NCBI RefSeq assembly: GCF_039545455.1
Contig: NZ_CP154467.1
Location: forward strand, 2,102,501 to 2,166,500
Origin: Brucella sp. BE17
GTDB taxonomy: Bacteria > Pseudomonadota > Alphaproteobacteria > Rhizobiales > Rhizobiaceae
Direction: 5' to 3'
DNA length: 64,000 bases
Of this stretch, positions 8,901 through 17,887 are shown piece by piece. A program made the position numbers and the translations under genes. Within the stretch, counting starts at the first letter, position 1. Every line of letters begins with the position of its first letter. Under the pieces are notes generated by a model. The model had not been told where the DNA came from. It did not search any database and was given only the letters and a program-made list of their open reading frames with translations.

Positions 8901-9422
8901 CTAGTGCACGGTGGCGCGATGCGCCCGCTCCTGTGCTCCATCCAGAGCCCTGTCGATGGCGTGGATGGGTATTGGCAACAAAGTCTGGCCGAAATCGGCC
9001 AGCGTATCGGCAAAATTGCGTGCAGCTGCAGCCACATCGTCGCAGCAACGCGGGCAGACGATTGCCTCAAGGCAGGTGTCGAGCAGCAACGCGTCCTGAT
9101 TGTGCAAACCCGAAATCAGCCCCAGCGTCAGGCATTCCTCACGGCAGACATGCTGCGAATCGAACGGAAAGGCGCGCAACGGACAGCTCGCGCAATGGCG
9201 CAGCACGCGGATGAATTGCGACAGCTCTCCGACTGCGCGCTTGGCCTCCATGGGGCCCAGCAGTTCCGAATAAAGACCCCAGGTCATTTCCCACGGGATG
9301 ATCGAGCCAGTGTCGTATCCCGCAGTCCAGCGGCGATAGCCTTCCAGTACCAGCTTTTCCGGCAGGCGTTCGTAATAGCCCAGGCTATTGGCGCCATTAA
9401 GATGCGAGACGCGCATGTTCAT
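8901..9422 (-). CDS. Cysteine-rich protein of unknown function
   Basis: I do not recognise the family. The 173-residue product has no signal peptide and carries eight cysteines in paired arrangements: CxxC at 77/80, CxxxC at 93/97, a lone Cys117 and CxxCC at 123-127. This suggests metal or Fe-S binding in the cytosol. The N-terminal third is aromatic rich (GYYERLPEK, WTAGYDTG, WEMTWGLY). AGGAGG at 9428-9433 lies 5 nt before the ATG at 9422, so the start is firm. A small frame on the same strand overlaps this ATG by four bases, and an Irr-like palindrome lies about 300 nt upstream, which hints at iron control (inference). Confidence 0.75.
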   Translation of the reverse strand: MNMRVSHLNGANSLGYYERLPEKLVLEGYRRWTAGYDTGSIIPWEMTWGLYSELLGPMEAKRAVGELSQFIRVLRHCASCPLRAFPFDSQHVCREECLTLGLISGLHNQDALLLDTCLEAIVCPRCCDDVAAAARNFADTLADFGQTLLPIPIHAIDRALDGAQERAHRATVH

Positions 9423-9589
9423 GGCCGCCTCCTAGATGAGAGGTGAGAAAGCACAGGCGCTTTGCCCCGCTTTTGCACAGCACAACGTTGCGTTTGCGTG
9501 CGTGAACTACAATATCCGGTCGGCAAGAGACTGAGCTGCCACGGCAGGCCATCTATATTTGCGGACCGGCATTCGCCGTGACCAACCAT
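9419..9589 (-). CDS. Possible small upstream frame coupled to the Cys-rich gene (56 aa)
   Basis: An ATG at 9589 has a GGAGG five bases upstream. The 56-codon frame ends in a TGA that overlaps the ATG of the Cys-rich gene as ATGA. The peptide is MVGHGECRSANIDGLPWQLS followed by a Cys-containing and then very basic tail (SSRRRP at the end). It could be a real small protein, a translated leader that couples translation, or chance. The ribosome site and 4-nt overlap are the only support; conservation is unknown. Confidence 0.35.
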   Translation of the reverse strand: MVGHGECRSANIDGLPWQLSLLPTGYCSSRTQTQRCAVQKRGKAPVLSHLSSRRRP

Positions 9590-9718
9590 TTGGTCCTCCA
9601 ATCGAAAGGGTTAAAGGCCCAGACATCAAAGGTCGCGCTCAATGCGCAATCTGTATAAAAGCCGCAAATTGATCTGGAGTCAATCAGTCAACTTTTAAAA
9701 AGTTATATATTTCAATAG

Positions 9719-9735
9719 TTTGGAATTATTCTAGA
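9719..9735. promoter_or_regulatory. Irr-box-like palindrome (iron control element)
   Basis: TTTGGAATTATTCTAGA matches the alphaproteobacterial ICE/Irr consensus TTTAGAA-N3-TTCTAAA at 12 of 14 arm positions. The flanking AGT/ACT extends the dyad. It lies upstream of the minus-strand small frame and Cys-rich gene, beyond the terminator of the copper operon. A second palindrome, AACTTTTAAAAAGTT, is at 9690-9704, and a TTGACT on the minus strand is near 9688. Confidence 0.45.
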
Positions 9736-9764
9736 CTATTACATTCATATTTAACTGCCTGAAA

Positions 9765-9800
9765 TAAAAACGCAACCGCTGTTGGGGAACAGCGGTTGCG
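9765..9800 (-). terminator. Terminator of the copper operon
   Basis: Perfect 13-bp stem (9771-9783 with 9788-9800) with a 4-nt loop. It is followed on the minus strand by a run of T (9766-9770). It lies about 120 nt beyond the stop of the YcnI-PCuAC gene. Confidence 0.85.
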
Positions 9801-9916
9801 GCAAACGGGCGCATAAAGCATGAAGGAGAGAGGACACGTCTTATCCGCCCTGTGCTCTTGAAGCCTTCACGCTGCCGGGTGGAAGCATTGGGCAGCGTGA
9901 ATAGTGAAGATCGGGA

Positions 9917-10894
9917 TCAGTGCCCGGAATGATCCCCGGACTTGCCACTTTGCGCGGTAACAGGGAAATCGACCTCTACCTTGCCCGCCTTTTTAAATTC
10001 CAGCGTGACCGGAACGGTTTCGCCTTCCTTGTAGGGTTTTTCGGGCTGAATAAACATGAGATGATAACCACCGGATTTGAGTTCCACGGTTTCTCCCGCT
10101 GGAAGCGCAAGACCGTCATCAAGCTTGCGCATCTTCATCACGTCGCCTTCCATCTTCATTTCATGGATTTCGACGCGTTCGACGCCACTGGTCGTGGCCG
10201 AGATAAAAGTGTCAGCATCCTTGCCGCCATTGGCAATGGTGAGAAACCCGCCTGCCACCTTCGCGCCGGGGACCATGGCGCGTACCGATGGCGCGCTAAT
10301 CGTCAGATCTCCGATTTTGGTGGGCTTTGTCGCGTGATCGCCATGGTCGGAATGATGAGCGCCTGAGCTGGCCGCCAGAACGTGAAGCTGCGGAGCAGGA
10401 TGCGGCAGGTCATGAGGGTTTTGCCCGTCCTTTGCGATTTCGGTCCAAGCCACGGATGCATCGCTGCCACAGATTTGCGTCACGGGGAAGGAAAGCGTGG
10501 TGTTTTGTTCGAAAGACGCAAGCTGTCCTACGACGGTGAACTCGTCATAGAAATCGCTTGGCACATGTCCGCCGCTGAAACGCACTTCCTTGACGCCTGA
10601 TTTAACGTCCTTGCCATGCACCTTGTAGCTTTGTGCATAGTCGCCCTTGACGGTTTCAACGTTCCAGCCAGCTTTGATCTGCGGCTGCGCGGAGACAAAA
10701 CCTTCCGGCAGCTCAATTTTGACTTCAGTCGTGGCCTTACCATTGCATCCATGCGGCACACGGAAAGTTGCCTTGTAGAAGCTGCCAGCTTTGGCTTCTG
10801 TCTGATCCAGCGATGAATGGGCGCTGGCGAGTGGTGCGGAAGCGCAAAAGGCTGCAAGCGAGAGGGCGGAAGCAAAAAAACGAGTGTTTTTCAT
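9917..10894 (-). CDS. YcnI-type copper-binding domain fused to a PCuAC copper chaperone domain
   Basis: A secreted copper-handling protein of 325 residues. The signal peptide ends ASA at residue 25, so the mature protein would start with His26, which fits the mono-histidine copper brace described for YcnI/DUF1775 proteins. The DUF1775 domain spans about 26-170. A His-rich linker (HHSDHGDH) leads to a C-terminal PCu(A)C domain with the H(E)M...M...HxM ligand pattern (EIHEMKM, GGYHLMF). The protein ends in another His-rich tail (GDHSGH). PCuAC proteins deliver Cu(I) to the CuA or CuB site of cytochrome oxidase. It follows the DUF2946-like gene by 65 nt as an operon. The fusion is seen directly; substrate delivery is family knowledge. 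Confidence 0.88.
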   Translation of the reverse strand: MKNTRFFASALSLAAFCASAPLASAHSSLDQTEAKAGSFYKATFRVPHGCNGKATTEVKIELPEGFVSAQPQIKAGWNVETVKGDYAQSYKVHGKDVKSGVKEVRFSGGHVPSDFYDEFTVVGQLASFEQNTTLSFPVTQICGSDASVAWTEIAKDGQNPHDLPHPAPQLHVLAASSGAHHSDHGDHATKPTKIGDLTISAPSVRAMVPGAKVAGGFLTIANGGKDADTFISATTSGVERVEIHEMKMEGDVMKMRKLDDGLALPAGETVELKSGGYHLMFIQPEKPYKEGETVPVTLEFKKAGKVEVDFPVTAQSGKSGDHSGH

Positions 10895-10959
10895 TTGAAT
10901 AAACCTGAATAGTCGTGGGGATGCACGCCCGCAAAGGCGTGCGTTTGGAATGGACGTGT

Positions 10960-11358
10960 TCAGGCGTAAGGGGGGGCTTGCGGTGGTGCGGATGGTGGAT
11001 AGATGGTGCGTCGAAGGATGGGCTGTGATGGCAGCAGTGTGTCGGCAAGCGCTAGGTTCAGAACGGGCCCGGTCGAGCCAGCCGGTGCCGGGCAAAGGAA
11101 GGCGGAAGCGATTCGGCAGGCCTCGCAACCCGTGCCGCCTGAATGCTTGCCGTGACCCTGATGGTCCTGTCCGGAAGCATGATCGCCAATACAAAGCACG
11201 GGATAGCTGCCATCGGGAAGCCGATACTGCGCAAGGAGGTAACTATCGGGCGCATTCAGATCGATGGGCTTATGGGCGAAACCGACAAGCATCAGCGCCA
11301 ATACGCTCAAGAGGCGTATTGTCAGACCGATCCATAATTGGTTCGCGTTCCATTTCAC
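10960..11358 (-). CDS. DUF2946-like membrane-anchored protein of the copper operon
   Basis: This 132-residue protein has an N-terminal membrane anchor or signal at about residues 9-27. A central region contains VLCIGDHASGQ, a His-rich stretch (HQGHGKHSGG) and GCEAC, and the C-terminus is Pro-rich. This layout resembles DUF2946 proteins found beside copper genes, and the next gene downstream is the YcnI-PCuAC fusion. A role in periplasmic copper binding is inferred from context. The start is a GTG at 11358 with GGAG about 10 nt upstream; nearby ATGs are out of frame. The family call is moderate. Confidence 0.65.
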   Translation of the reverse strand: MKWNANQLWIGLTIRLLSVLALMLVGFAHKPIDLNAPDSYLLAQYRLPDGSYPVLCIGDHASGQDHQGHGKHSGGTGCEACRIASAFLCPAPAGSTGPVLNLALADTLLPSQPILRRTIYPPSAPPQAPPYA

Positions 11359-11420
11359 GATGCAGCATCTCCTTTATGCCGAAGTTTATCTAGTCCAATC
11401 CGGCTGTCTTTGCCAAGCAT

Positions 11421-11458
11421 CAAACAAAACGGGCGCGAATACGCCGCGCCTGTTTTTA
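11421..11458 (-). terminator. Terminator of the glyoxalase-fold gene
   Basis: Ten-bp stem with one mismatch (11428-11437 with 11445-11454), 9 nt beyond the stop of the minus-strand gene. T-rich sequence follows on the minus strand. A T-run on the plus side could make it bidirectional. Confidence 0.6.
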
Positions 11459-11462
11459 TTCA

Positions 11463-11858
11463 TCACTGATAATGGCCGCCGCGTTGCAGTACCTCGATTT
11501 TGTAGCCATCCGGGTCTTCGACAAAAAAGAACCGGGCCAGCTTCACGTCACCATTCTTGAAGTCCACAAGCTTGCCGATTTTGAAACCGAGTTTATCAAA
11601 GCGCCTATGTTCGGCGTCGACATCGTCTACCACAACCGCCAGATGCCCATAGCCATCGCCCAGATTATAGGGCTCGGTGCGACCCTTGTTAATTGTCAGT
11701 TCAACCTCGAAATCAGCTTCTTCATTGCGCAGGTAGACGAGCGTGAAAGTCTCGAAGTCGATGCGCTGCGAAATATCGAGGCCGAAAGCCTGATTATAAA
11801 ATGCAACTGATTGCGCCTCATCGAGGACCCGGATCATTGAATGAATAGCTTTGGCCAT
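11463..11858 (-). CDS. gloA: Lactoylglutathione lyase (glyoxalase I, VOC fold)
   Basis: Converts the methylglyoxal-glutathione hemithioacetal to S-lactoylglutathione in the cytosol. The 131-residue length and the four metal ligands fit GloA: His6, Glu53 (VELTIN), His72 (GYGHLAV) and Glu122 (KIEVLQ). The paired beta-alpha-beta units of the VOC fold are evident. GGAGAA lies 5 nt before the ATG. It is divergent from mrp. Other VOC enzymes remain possible, but the ligand pattern is that of nickel-type glyoxalase I. Confidence 0.88.
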   Translation of the reverse strand: MAKAIHSMIRVLDEAQSVAFYNQAFGLDISQRIDFETFTLVYLRNEEADFEVELTINKGRTEPYNLGDGYGHLAVVVDDVDAEHRRFDKLGFKIGKLVDFKNGDVKLARFFFVEDPDGYKIEVLQRGGHYQ

Positions 11859-12059
11859 CGTGTTCTCCGTTGGATTGCAAATGAAGCGGGTTTTGTTGGG
11901 CCGATCTCTTGGCCTTTTGATGGAAAGCTGATTATGTCAGGCGAGGAAATGATGCAACAATCGAAAGGGAGAGGAAGGCAGCGAAGCAGGAAGATTGCAG
12001 CGCGCGGGTTTTCTGGCGCTTTATCGTCTCTTATTCAACTGTTTTCCCGATCAAGTGAA

Positions 12060-13223
12060 ATGGCAGGCGTAACACGCGAACAGGTGCTTGAGCGGCTGAA
12101 AGTCGTGACGGGTCCCGATTTCGAAAGCGATATCGTATCGCTCGCCTTGGTGTCGGATATTTTTATCGCTGACGGCAAGGTTTTTTTCTCGATCACGGTG
12201 CCGGCTGAACGCGCAGATGCGCTAGAGCCGATGCGGCTGGCTGCCGAAAAAACCGTGAAGGAAATCCCCGGTGTCACCGGTGCATTGGTGACATTGACGG
12301 CTGAAAAGAAGGGTGGTCGCACCAGTGACGACGCGCCGCCGCCCCCCAGACCGAAGGCGCGCCCGGCAGCAGCATCCGCGCAGCCGCGTCCAGCGCCCGC
12401 ACAACGGGTCGCTTCAAAGCCTGGTATTCCGGGCGTCGGTGCCATCATCGCGGTTGCCTCGGGCAAGGGCGGTGTGGGAAAGTCCACGACCGCCGTCAAT
12501 ATAGCGCTGGGACTTCAGGCCAACGGCCTCAAGGTCGGCATTCTCGATGCCGATATCTACGGACCGTCAATGCCGCGCCTTCTTGGTATTTCCGGTCGCC
12601 CGGAGACGGTTGAGGGCCGTATCCTCAAGCCCATGGAAAATTACGGCATCAAGGTCATGTCCATCGGCTTCATGGTGGATGAGGAAACGCCCATGATCTG
12701 GCGCGGGCCGATGGTCATGTCAGCGCTGACGCAGATGCTGCGCGAGGTCGCCTGGGGTGAACTTGATGTGCTGGTCGTTGATATGCCGCCCGGTACTGGC
12801 GATGCGCAACTGACCATGGCGCAACAGGTGCCGCTGGCGGGTGCTGTCGTGGTTTCAACGCCGCAGGATCTGGCATTGATTGATGCGCGTAAGGGACTGG
12901 CTATGTTCCGCAAGGTCGATGTACCGGTCTTGGGTATCGTCGAGAATATGAGTTATTTCATCGCGCCCGATACCGGTACGCGTTATGATATTTTCGGCCA
13001 TGGTGGGGCGCGCAAGGAGGCCGAGCGTCTCAACGTACCGTTCCTCGGCGAAGTGCCGCTGCACATGGATATCCGCGCGCATTCCGATGAGGGCACACCT
13101 GTAACCGTGGTCGAACCCGATAGTGTTCACGCAAAAATCTATCGCGATATTGCTGCGAGGGTTTGGGAGAATATGAAAGGATCAGGCGCGGGCAGGCCCG
13201 CTCCGGCGATCGTGTTTGAATAA
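12060..13223 (+). CDS. mrp: Mrp/NBP35-type ATP-binding iron-sulfur carrier
   Basis: A P-loop ATPase that is thought to carry Fe-S clusters to apoproteins. The 387-residue form from the ATG at 12060 starts directly with an MIP18 (DUF59) domain (MAGVTREQVLERL), has a Pro/Ala linker at about residues 95-125, then the deviant Walker A GKGGVGKST near residue 135 and the Mrp signature WRGPMVMSAL. Unlike E. coli Mrp/ApbC, the stretch after ENMSYF reads IAPDTG and lacks the CxxC cluster-binding pair, so carrier function is uncertain here. A longer upstream frame starting at 11841 lacks coding character. Confidence 0.88.
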   Translation: MAGVTREQVLERLKVVTGPDFESDIVSLALVSDIFIADGKVFFSITVPAERADALEPMRLAAEKTVKEIPGVTGALVTLTAEKKGGRTSDDAPPPPRPKARPAAASAQPRPAPAQRVASKPGIPGVGAIIAVASGKGGVGKSTTAVNIALGLQANGLKVGILDADIYGPSMPRLLGISGRPETVEGRILKPMENYGIKVMSIGFMVDEETPMIWRGPMVMSALTQMLREVAWGELDVLVVDMPPGTGDAQLTMAQQVPLAGAVVVSTPQDLALIDARKGLAMFRKVDVPVLGIVENMSYFIAPDTGTRYDIFGHGGARKEAERLNVPFLGEVPLHMDIRAHSDEGTPVTVVEPDSVHAKIYRDIAARVWENMKGSGAGRPAPAIVFE

Positions 13224-13230
13224 CGGAATA

Positions 13231-13325
13231 AGGCAGTAGGGCCATAAGGTCGTATGTTTAGTCTTTCAGAAGACGGAACGACTGTATTCTTCACTGCCCT
13301 ACTGCCCTACTGCCCTACTGCCCTA
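13231..13325. repeat. Brucella octamer VNTR (HOOF-Print type) within a small inverted-repeat element
   Basis: Four exact tandem copies of ACTGCCCT occupy 13293-13324. The reverse complement, AGGGCAGT, is the unit of the Brucella HOOF-Print typing loci. An inverted half copy GGCAGTAGGGC lies at 13232-13242, so the 95-bp segment between mrp and pgm can fold as a long hairpin and may also terminate both convergent genes. Confidence 0.85.
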
Positions 13326-13326
13326 A

Positions 13327-15051
<1,725 letters not shown>

Positions 15052-15192
15052 TTATTTGTAACGGCTCTGCATCAAACTTGCGCACCTCGCATAATAAACT
15101 GTGTTTTGGACCAACACGCAATGTTGAAAGCCGCTTGAGAGTTGCGCGCAAATCCGCCATGTCTGTGCCCGAATTAATATGGGACACACGAG

Positions 15193-15834
15193 ATGGTGCC
15201 GATTGAACGCAAAGAGCTGGTTGCAAAAATTCTGGCCCGCAGCGCCGCAACGCACGACCGGCTGATCGTGGCAATCGCCGGGCCACCGGGATCTGGCAAA
15301 TCGACCATAGCGGATTATCTGTGCAAGGCGATCAATCAGGGCGCGGATTATCCGGCCATTATTGTACCGATGGATGGCTTTCATCTTGATGATTCCATTC
15401 TCGATAAACGTGGCCTTAAAAGCCGCAAGGGCTCTCCGCCGACCTTTGACTGTGCGGGTTTTGCCGCTTTGCTCGAACGGCTGAAAGCTGCGCAGGAAGA
15501 CGTCTTCATTCCGGTTTTCGACCGTTCTCTGGAGCTTTCACGCGCTGCCGCTTCCGTCGTGACGCCGCAGCACCGCATTCTTCTGGTCGAAGGCAATTAC
15601 CTGCTCCTCGATGAGGAGCCGTGGTCACGCCTTGGTTCGCTCTTCGACTTGACGGTTGCGCTCGACGTGCCGTTGCCCATCCTTGAACGCCGCCTTGTCG
15701 ATCGCTGGCTGCATTACGGCTTTGATCCTGACGCTGCCCGCGCAAAAGCCCATGCCAATGATCTCCCCAATGCCGAACGGGTGATAACCTATTCCCGCAA
15801 GGCGGATTACATCCTTTCGAGTACCGAATCCTAG
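15193..15834 (+). CDS. P-loop sugar/nucleoside kinase (uridine kinase/PanK-like, FrcK type)
   Basis: A 213-residue cytosolic kinase with Walker A AGPPGSGKST at residues 29-38, a VPMDGFHLDD substrate loop and LVEGNYLLLDE as the Walker B-like strand. This is the phosphoribulokinase/uridine kinase fold. The LVDRWLHYGF lid segment resembles proteins annotated as fructose kinase FrcK in rhizobia. The substrate cannot be fixed from sequence alone. It is divergent from pgm and stands alone. Confidence 0.8.
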   Translation: MVPIERKELVAKILARSAATHDRLIVAIAGPPGSGKSTIADYLCKAINQGADYPAIIVPMDGFHLDDSILDKRGLKSRKGSPPTFDCAGFAALLERLKAAQEDVFIPVFDRSLELSRAAASVVTPQHRILLVEGNYLLLDEEPWSRLGSLFDLTVALDVPLPILERRLVDRWLHYGFDPDAARAKAHANDLPNAERVITYSRKADYILSSTES

Positions 15835-15933
15835 GTGAGAAATGCCACAAAAGCTCTTTGCGGGTTGCGGCGCGACCTATACGTCTGCATGATGAGAAAA
15901 TCATAGCATTTTGCAATTTCTGGAAATCGCTTC

Positions 15934-16623
15934 ATGACCGATTATGTCTTCGCGCCGCGCCCGCAATCCTTTCTGCCTGTGAAGGGAAGCCAGGCGCGTT
16001 TTCCCGTTCATCGCATCTATTGCGTTGGCCAGAATTATGCCGATCACGCTCTGGAGATGGGCGGAGACCCAACCCGCAATCCGCCGTTTTTCTTTCAGAA
16101 AAACCCAGATTGTCTGGTGATCGATGGTGGCGATTTTCCTTATCCTGCCCGGACCGAGGATGTGCATCACGAAATCGAGCTTGTGGTGGCGCTGAAATCC
16201 GGTGGAAGCGATATTGCAGTCGAGGAAGCGCGCGATCATATCTATGGATATGCGGTCGGTATCGACATGACGCGACGTGACCTTCAGGCTATGGCCAAGA
16301 AAGCGGGACGTCCCTGGGAGGTGGCTAAGGCTTTCGATCATTCAGCTCCCTGTTCCGCTGTCGTGCCAGTAAGCGAGACAGGCTTTTTGGAAAACGGATT
16401 GATTACACTTTCCATCAATGGGGAAACCCGCCAGTCTGGCGACCTCAATCAGATGATCTGGAAAGTGGCGGAAACGATTTCTTATCTGTCATCACTGTTC
16501 GAATTGCAGCCGGGCGACCTGATCTTTACCGGCACACCGGCGGGTGTGGGGCCCGTAAAAAGTGGCGACCGCCTGGAAGGTCGGGTTGAGGGCGTTGGTA
16601 CGGTCACTGCAACCGTGAGATAG
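15934..16623 (+). CDS. Fumarylacetoacetate hydrolase family protein
   Basis: A 229-residue FAH-fold hydrolase, probably an acylpyruvase or fumarylpyruvate-type C-C hydrolase. Family motifs are KNPD near the N-terminus, the metal-binding glutamates in VHHEIELVVAL, an acidic ligand in AVGIDMTRRDLQ, and the C-terminal GDLIFTGTPAGVGPV. The single-domain length matches YcgM/FAHD1-like enzymes. The natural substrate is not evident. The start follows TGGAAATCG. A small gene follows after 20 nt and may be co-transcribed. Confidence 0.9.
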   Translation: MTDYVFAPRPQSFLPVKGSQARFPVHRIYCVGQNYADHALEMGGDPTRNPPFFFQKNPDCLVIDGGDFPYPARTEDVHHEIELVVALKSGGSDIAVEEARDHIYGYAVGIDMTRRDLQAMAKKAGRPWEVAKAFDHSAPCSAVVPVSETGFLENGLITLSINGETRQSGDLNQMIWKVAETISYLSSLFELQPGDLIFTGTPAGVGPVKSGDRLEGRVEGVGTVTATVR

Positions 16624-16643
16624 AGCTTTACCGGAGGACATGA

Positions 16644-16835
16644 ATGAGCACTTATCTGCCGAAGGATGTGCATGACGCGCTGGAGCGTTTTATTGTCGAG
16701 AGACAGACCGGACTGAACCAGACCGAGGCCATAGCGCTCATCCTGCGTGGCTGGCTGACGCAGGAGGGCTATCTTGTGGCTTCAAGCGCACAGGGCACAC
16801 CACCCGAAGAGCTTAATGCCGCCAATGATGATTAG
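16644..16835 (+). CDS. Small ribbon-helix-helix-like protein of unknown function
   Basis: This 63-residue acidic protein begins MSTYLPKDVHDALERF and continues NQTEAIALILRGWLTQEGYL, which resembles a ribbon-helix-helix DNA-binding fold (one short strand then two helices). The tail is polar and probably disordered. GGAGGACATGA lies before the ATG, a strong ribosome site. It is 20 nt behind the FAH gene. DNA binding is inference and no partner toxin is visible nearby. Confidence 0.65.
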   Translation: MSTYLPKDVHDALERFIVERQTGLNQTEAIALILRGWLTQEGYLVASSAQGTPPEELNAANDD

Positions 16836-17007
16836 AACAGCGTTGCCGAAATGAAGCAGGTCGGGAAGTGAATGTTGGAGTATGCCCATTTTAAATCGCT
16901 TCCCCTTTTTGCTGTACATGCTTTATAGGAAACGCCATTGATGGAACTGCGAAGGGAATGGCTTTCGCATGCTGACGTAAAGCAAGACGACGGGGCAATG
17001 ATAGAAG

Positions 17008-17220
17008 ATGGTTAAATCTCCACAGCAGGAGGCAGGACGCAAGACTGCACTCGGGCGGCGTCTTCTGGTCCTGATGATTTTGACCATTCTTCTGATCATC
17101 GCGCTCGTGTGGATGAGCATTTATCTTTTCAATGCAGATGGCGGTATCGGGTTCGATGACCTGGGGATTTTTGCCCTGGGATTCGAAGGGGTCGATACGA
17201 TGCTGCCGCGCATTCTATAG
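17008..17220 (+). CDS. Small single-pass membrane protein of unknown function
   Basis: This 70-residue protein has a basic N-terminus (QQEAGRKTALGRRL), one strong membrane helix at about residues 20-42 and a short acidic, Gly/Phe-rich tail (GFDDLGIFALGFEG). I do not recognise the family. The ATG at 17008 has only a weak GATAGAAG ribosome site. It converges on rsmJ. The coding case rests on the coherent membrane topology. Confidence 0.5.
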   Translation: MVKSPQQEAGRKTALGRRLLVLMILTILLIIALVWMSIYLFNADGGIGFDDLGIFALGFEGVDTMLPRIL

Positions 17221-17236
17221 TCCATAGCTTTTAAGC

Positions 17237-17860
17237 CTAACTGGGCGTCAGCTTGGCTTTGACGAAAACATCATAGCGTGTGCTTTTGCCTAAAATCTGA
17301 TGTGAGGGTTTGCGTAGCCCGGCCATCGGCGAGGCGCGCAAGGGCCATTTCAGCACCACGCGGTTTTTCGCATATTCCAGAGCAGCCTGCATCAATTTTT
17401 CCGAATCCGCATCGGATCCGACGATCTCGCGGATCTGGCGCATTTCCTTCTTCACCAGGGCGGAGTTGCCGCGCGGCGGGTGCATGGGGTCGACAAGCAC
17501 CACCTGCGGCTTGAGTTCCTGCAAAAGCAGGCAGGAGTCGCCATGTAGCAAGGTCATGCGCGCGACCGTCTCGGCATAGTGGCCGCCCTCGGCGCTTGCG
17601 CGTGCCAGACCTTTCGCGAGCAGTTCATGCATTTTTTCCGAGCGCTCGATCAGCGTCACGTTCGCGCCCAGAGAAGCCAGAAAAAACGCGTCACGACCGA
17701 GTCCCGCTGTCGCATCGACGATGTTTGGCGTGATTCCACTTGCAAAGCCTGCTGCCCGCGCCAACGCCTGCCCGCGGCCCTCGCCTGAGCGAAACCTGTG
17801 GCCAACTGCACCACCGACAAAATCGACAATAAGCGTGGATGCGTCTGCACTTTGGGACAT
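17237..17860 (-). CDS. rsmJ: RsmJ-like class I SAM methyltransferase (16S rRNA m2G1516)
   Basis: Predicted to methylate the N2 of G1516 in 16S rRNA. The roughly 207-residue product contains the SAM-binding motif VDATAGLGRDAFFLASLG, an acidic loop (LIERS) and the DPMHPPRG motif that matches DPMFP-type catalytic loops of RsmJ/YhiQ. The ATG at 17860 (MSQSADAS) is preferred; a TTG at 17881 would add seven residues. It follows the pseudouridine synthase gene closely on the same strand, so the two RNA-modification genes probably form an operon. Specificity is by family similarity. Confidence 0.78.
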   Translation of the reverse strand: MSQSADASTLIVDFVGGAVGHRFRSGEGRGQALARAAGFASGITPNIVDATAGLGRDAFFLASLGANVTLIERSEKMHELLAKGLARASAEGGHYAETVARMTLLHGDSCLLLQELKPQVVLVDPMHPPRGNSALVKKEMRQIREIVGSDADSEKLMQAALEYAKNRVVLKWPLRASPMAGLRKPSHQILGKSTRYDVFVKAKLTPS

Positions 17861-17887
17861 GGGTTTCTCAGACTGGGCCAAAGTTTC

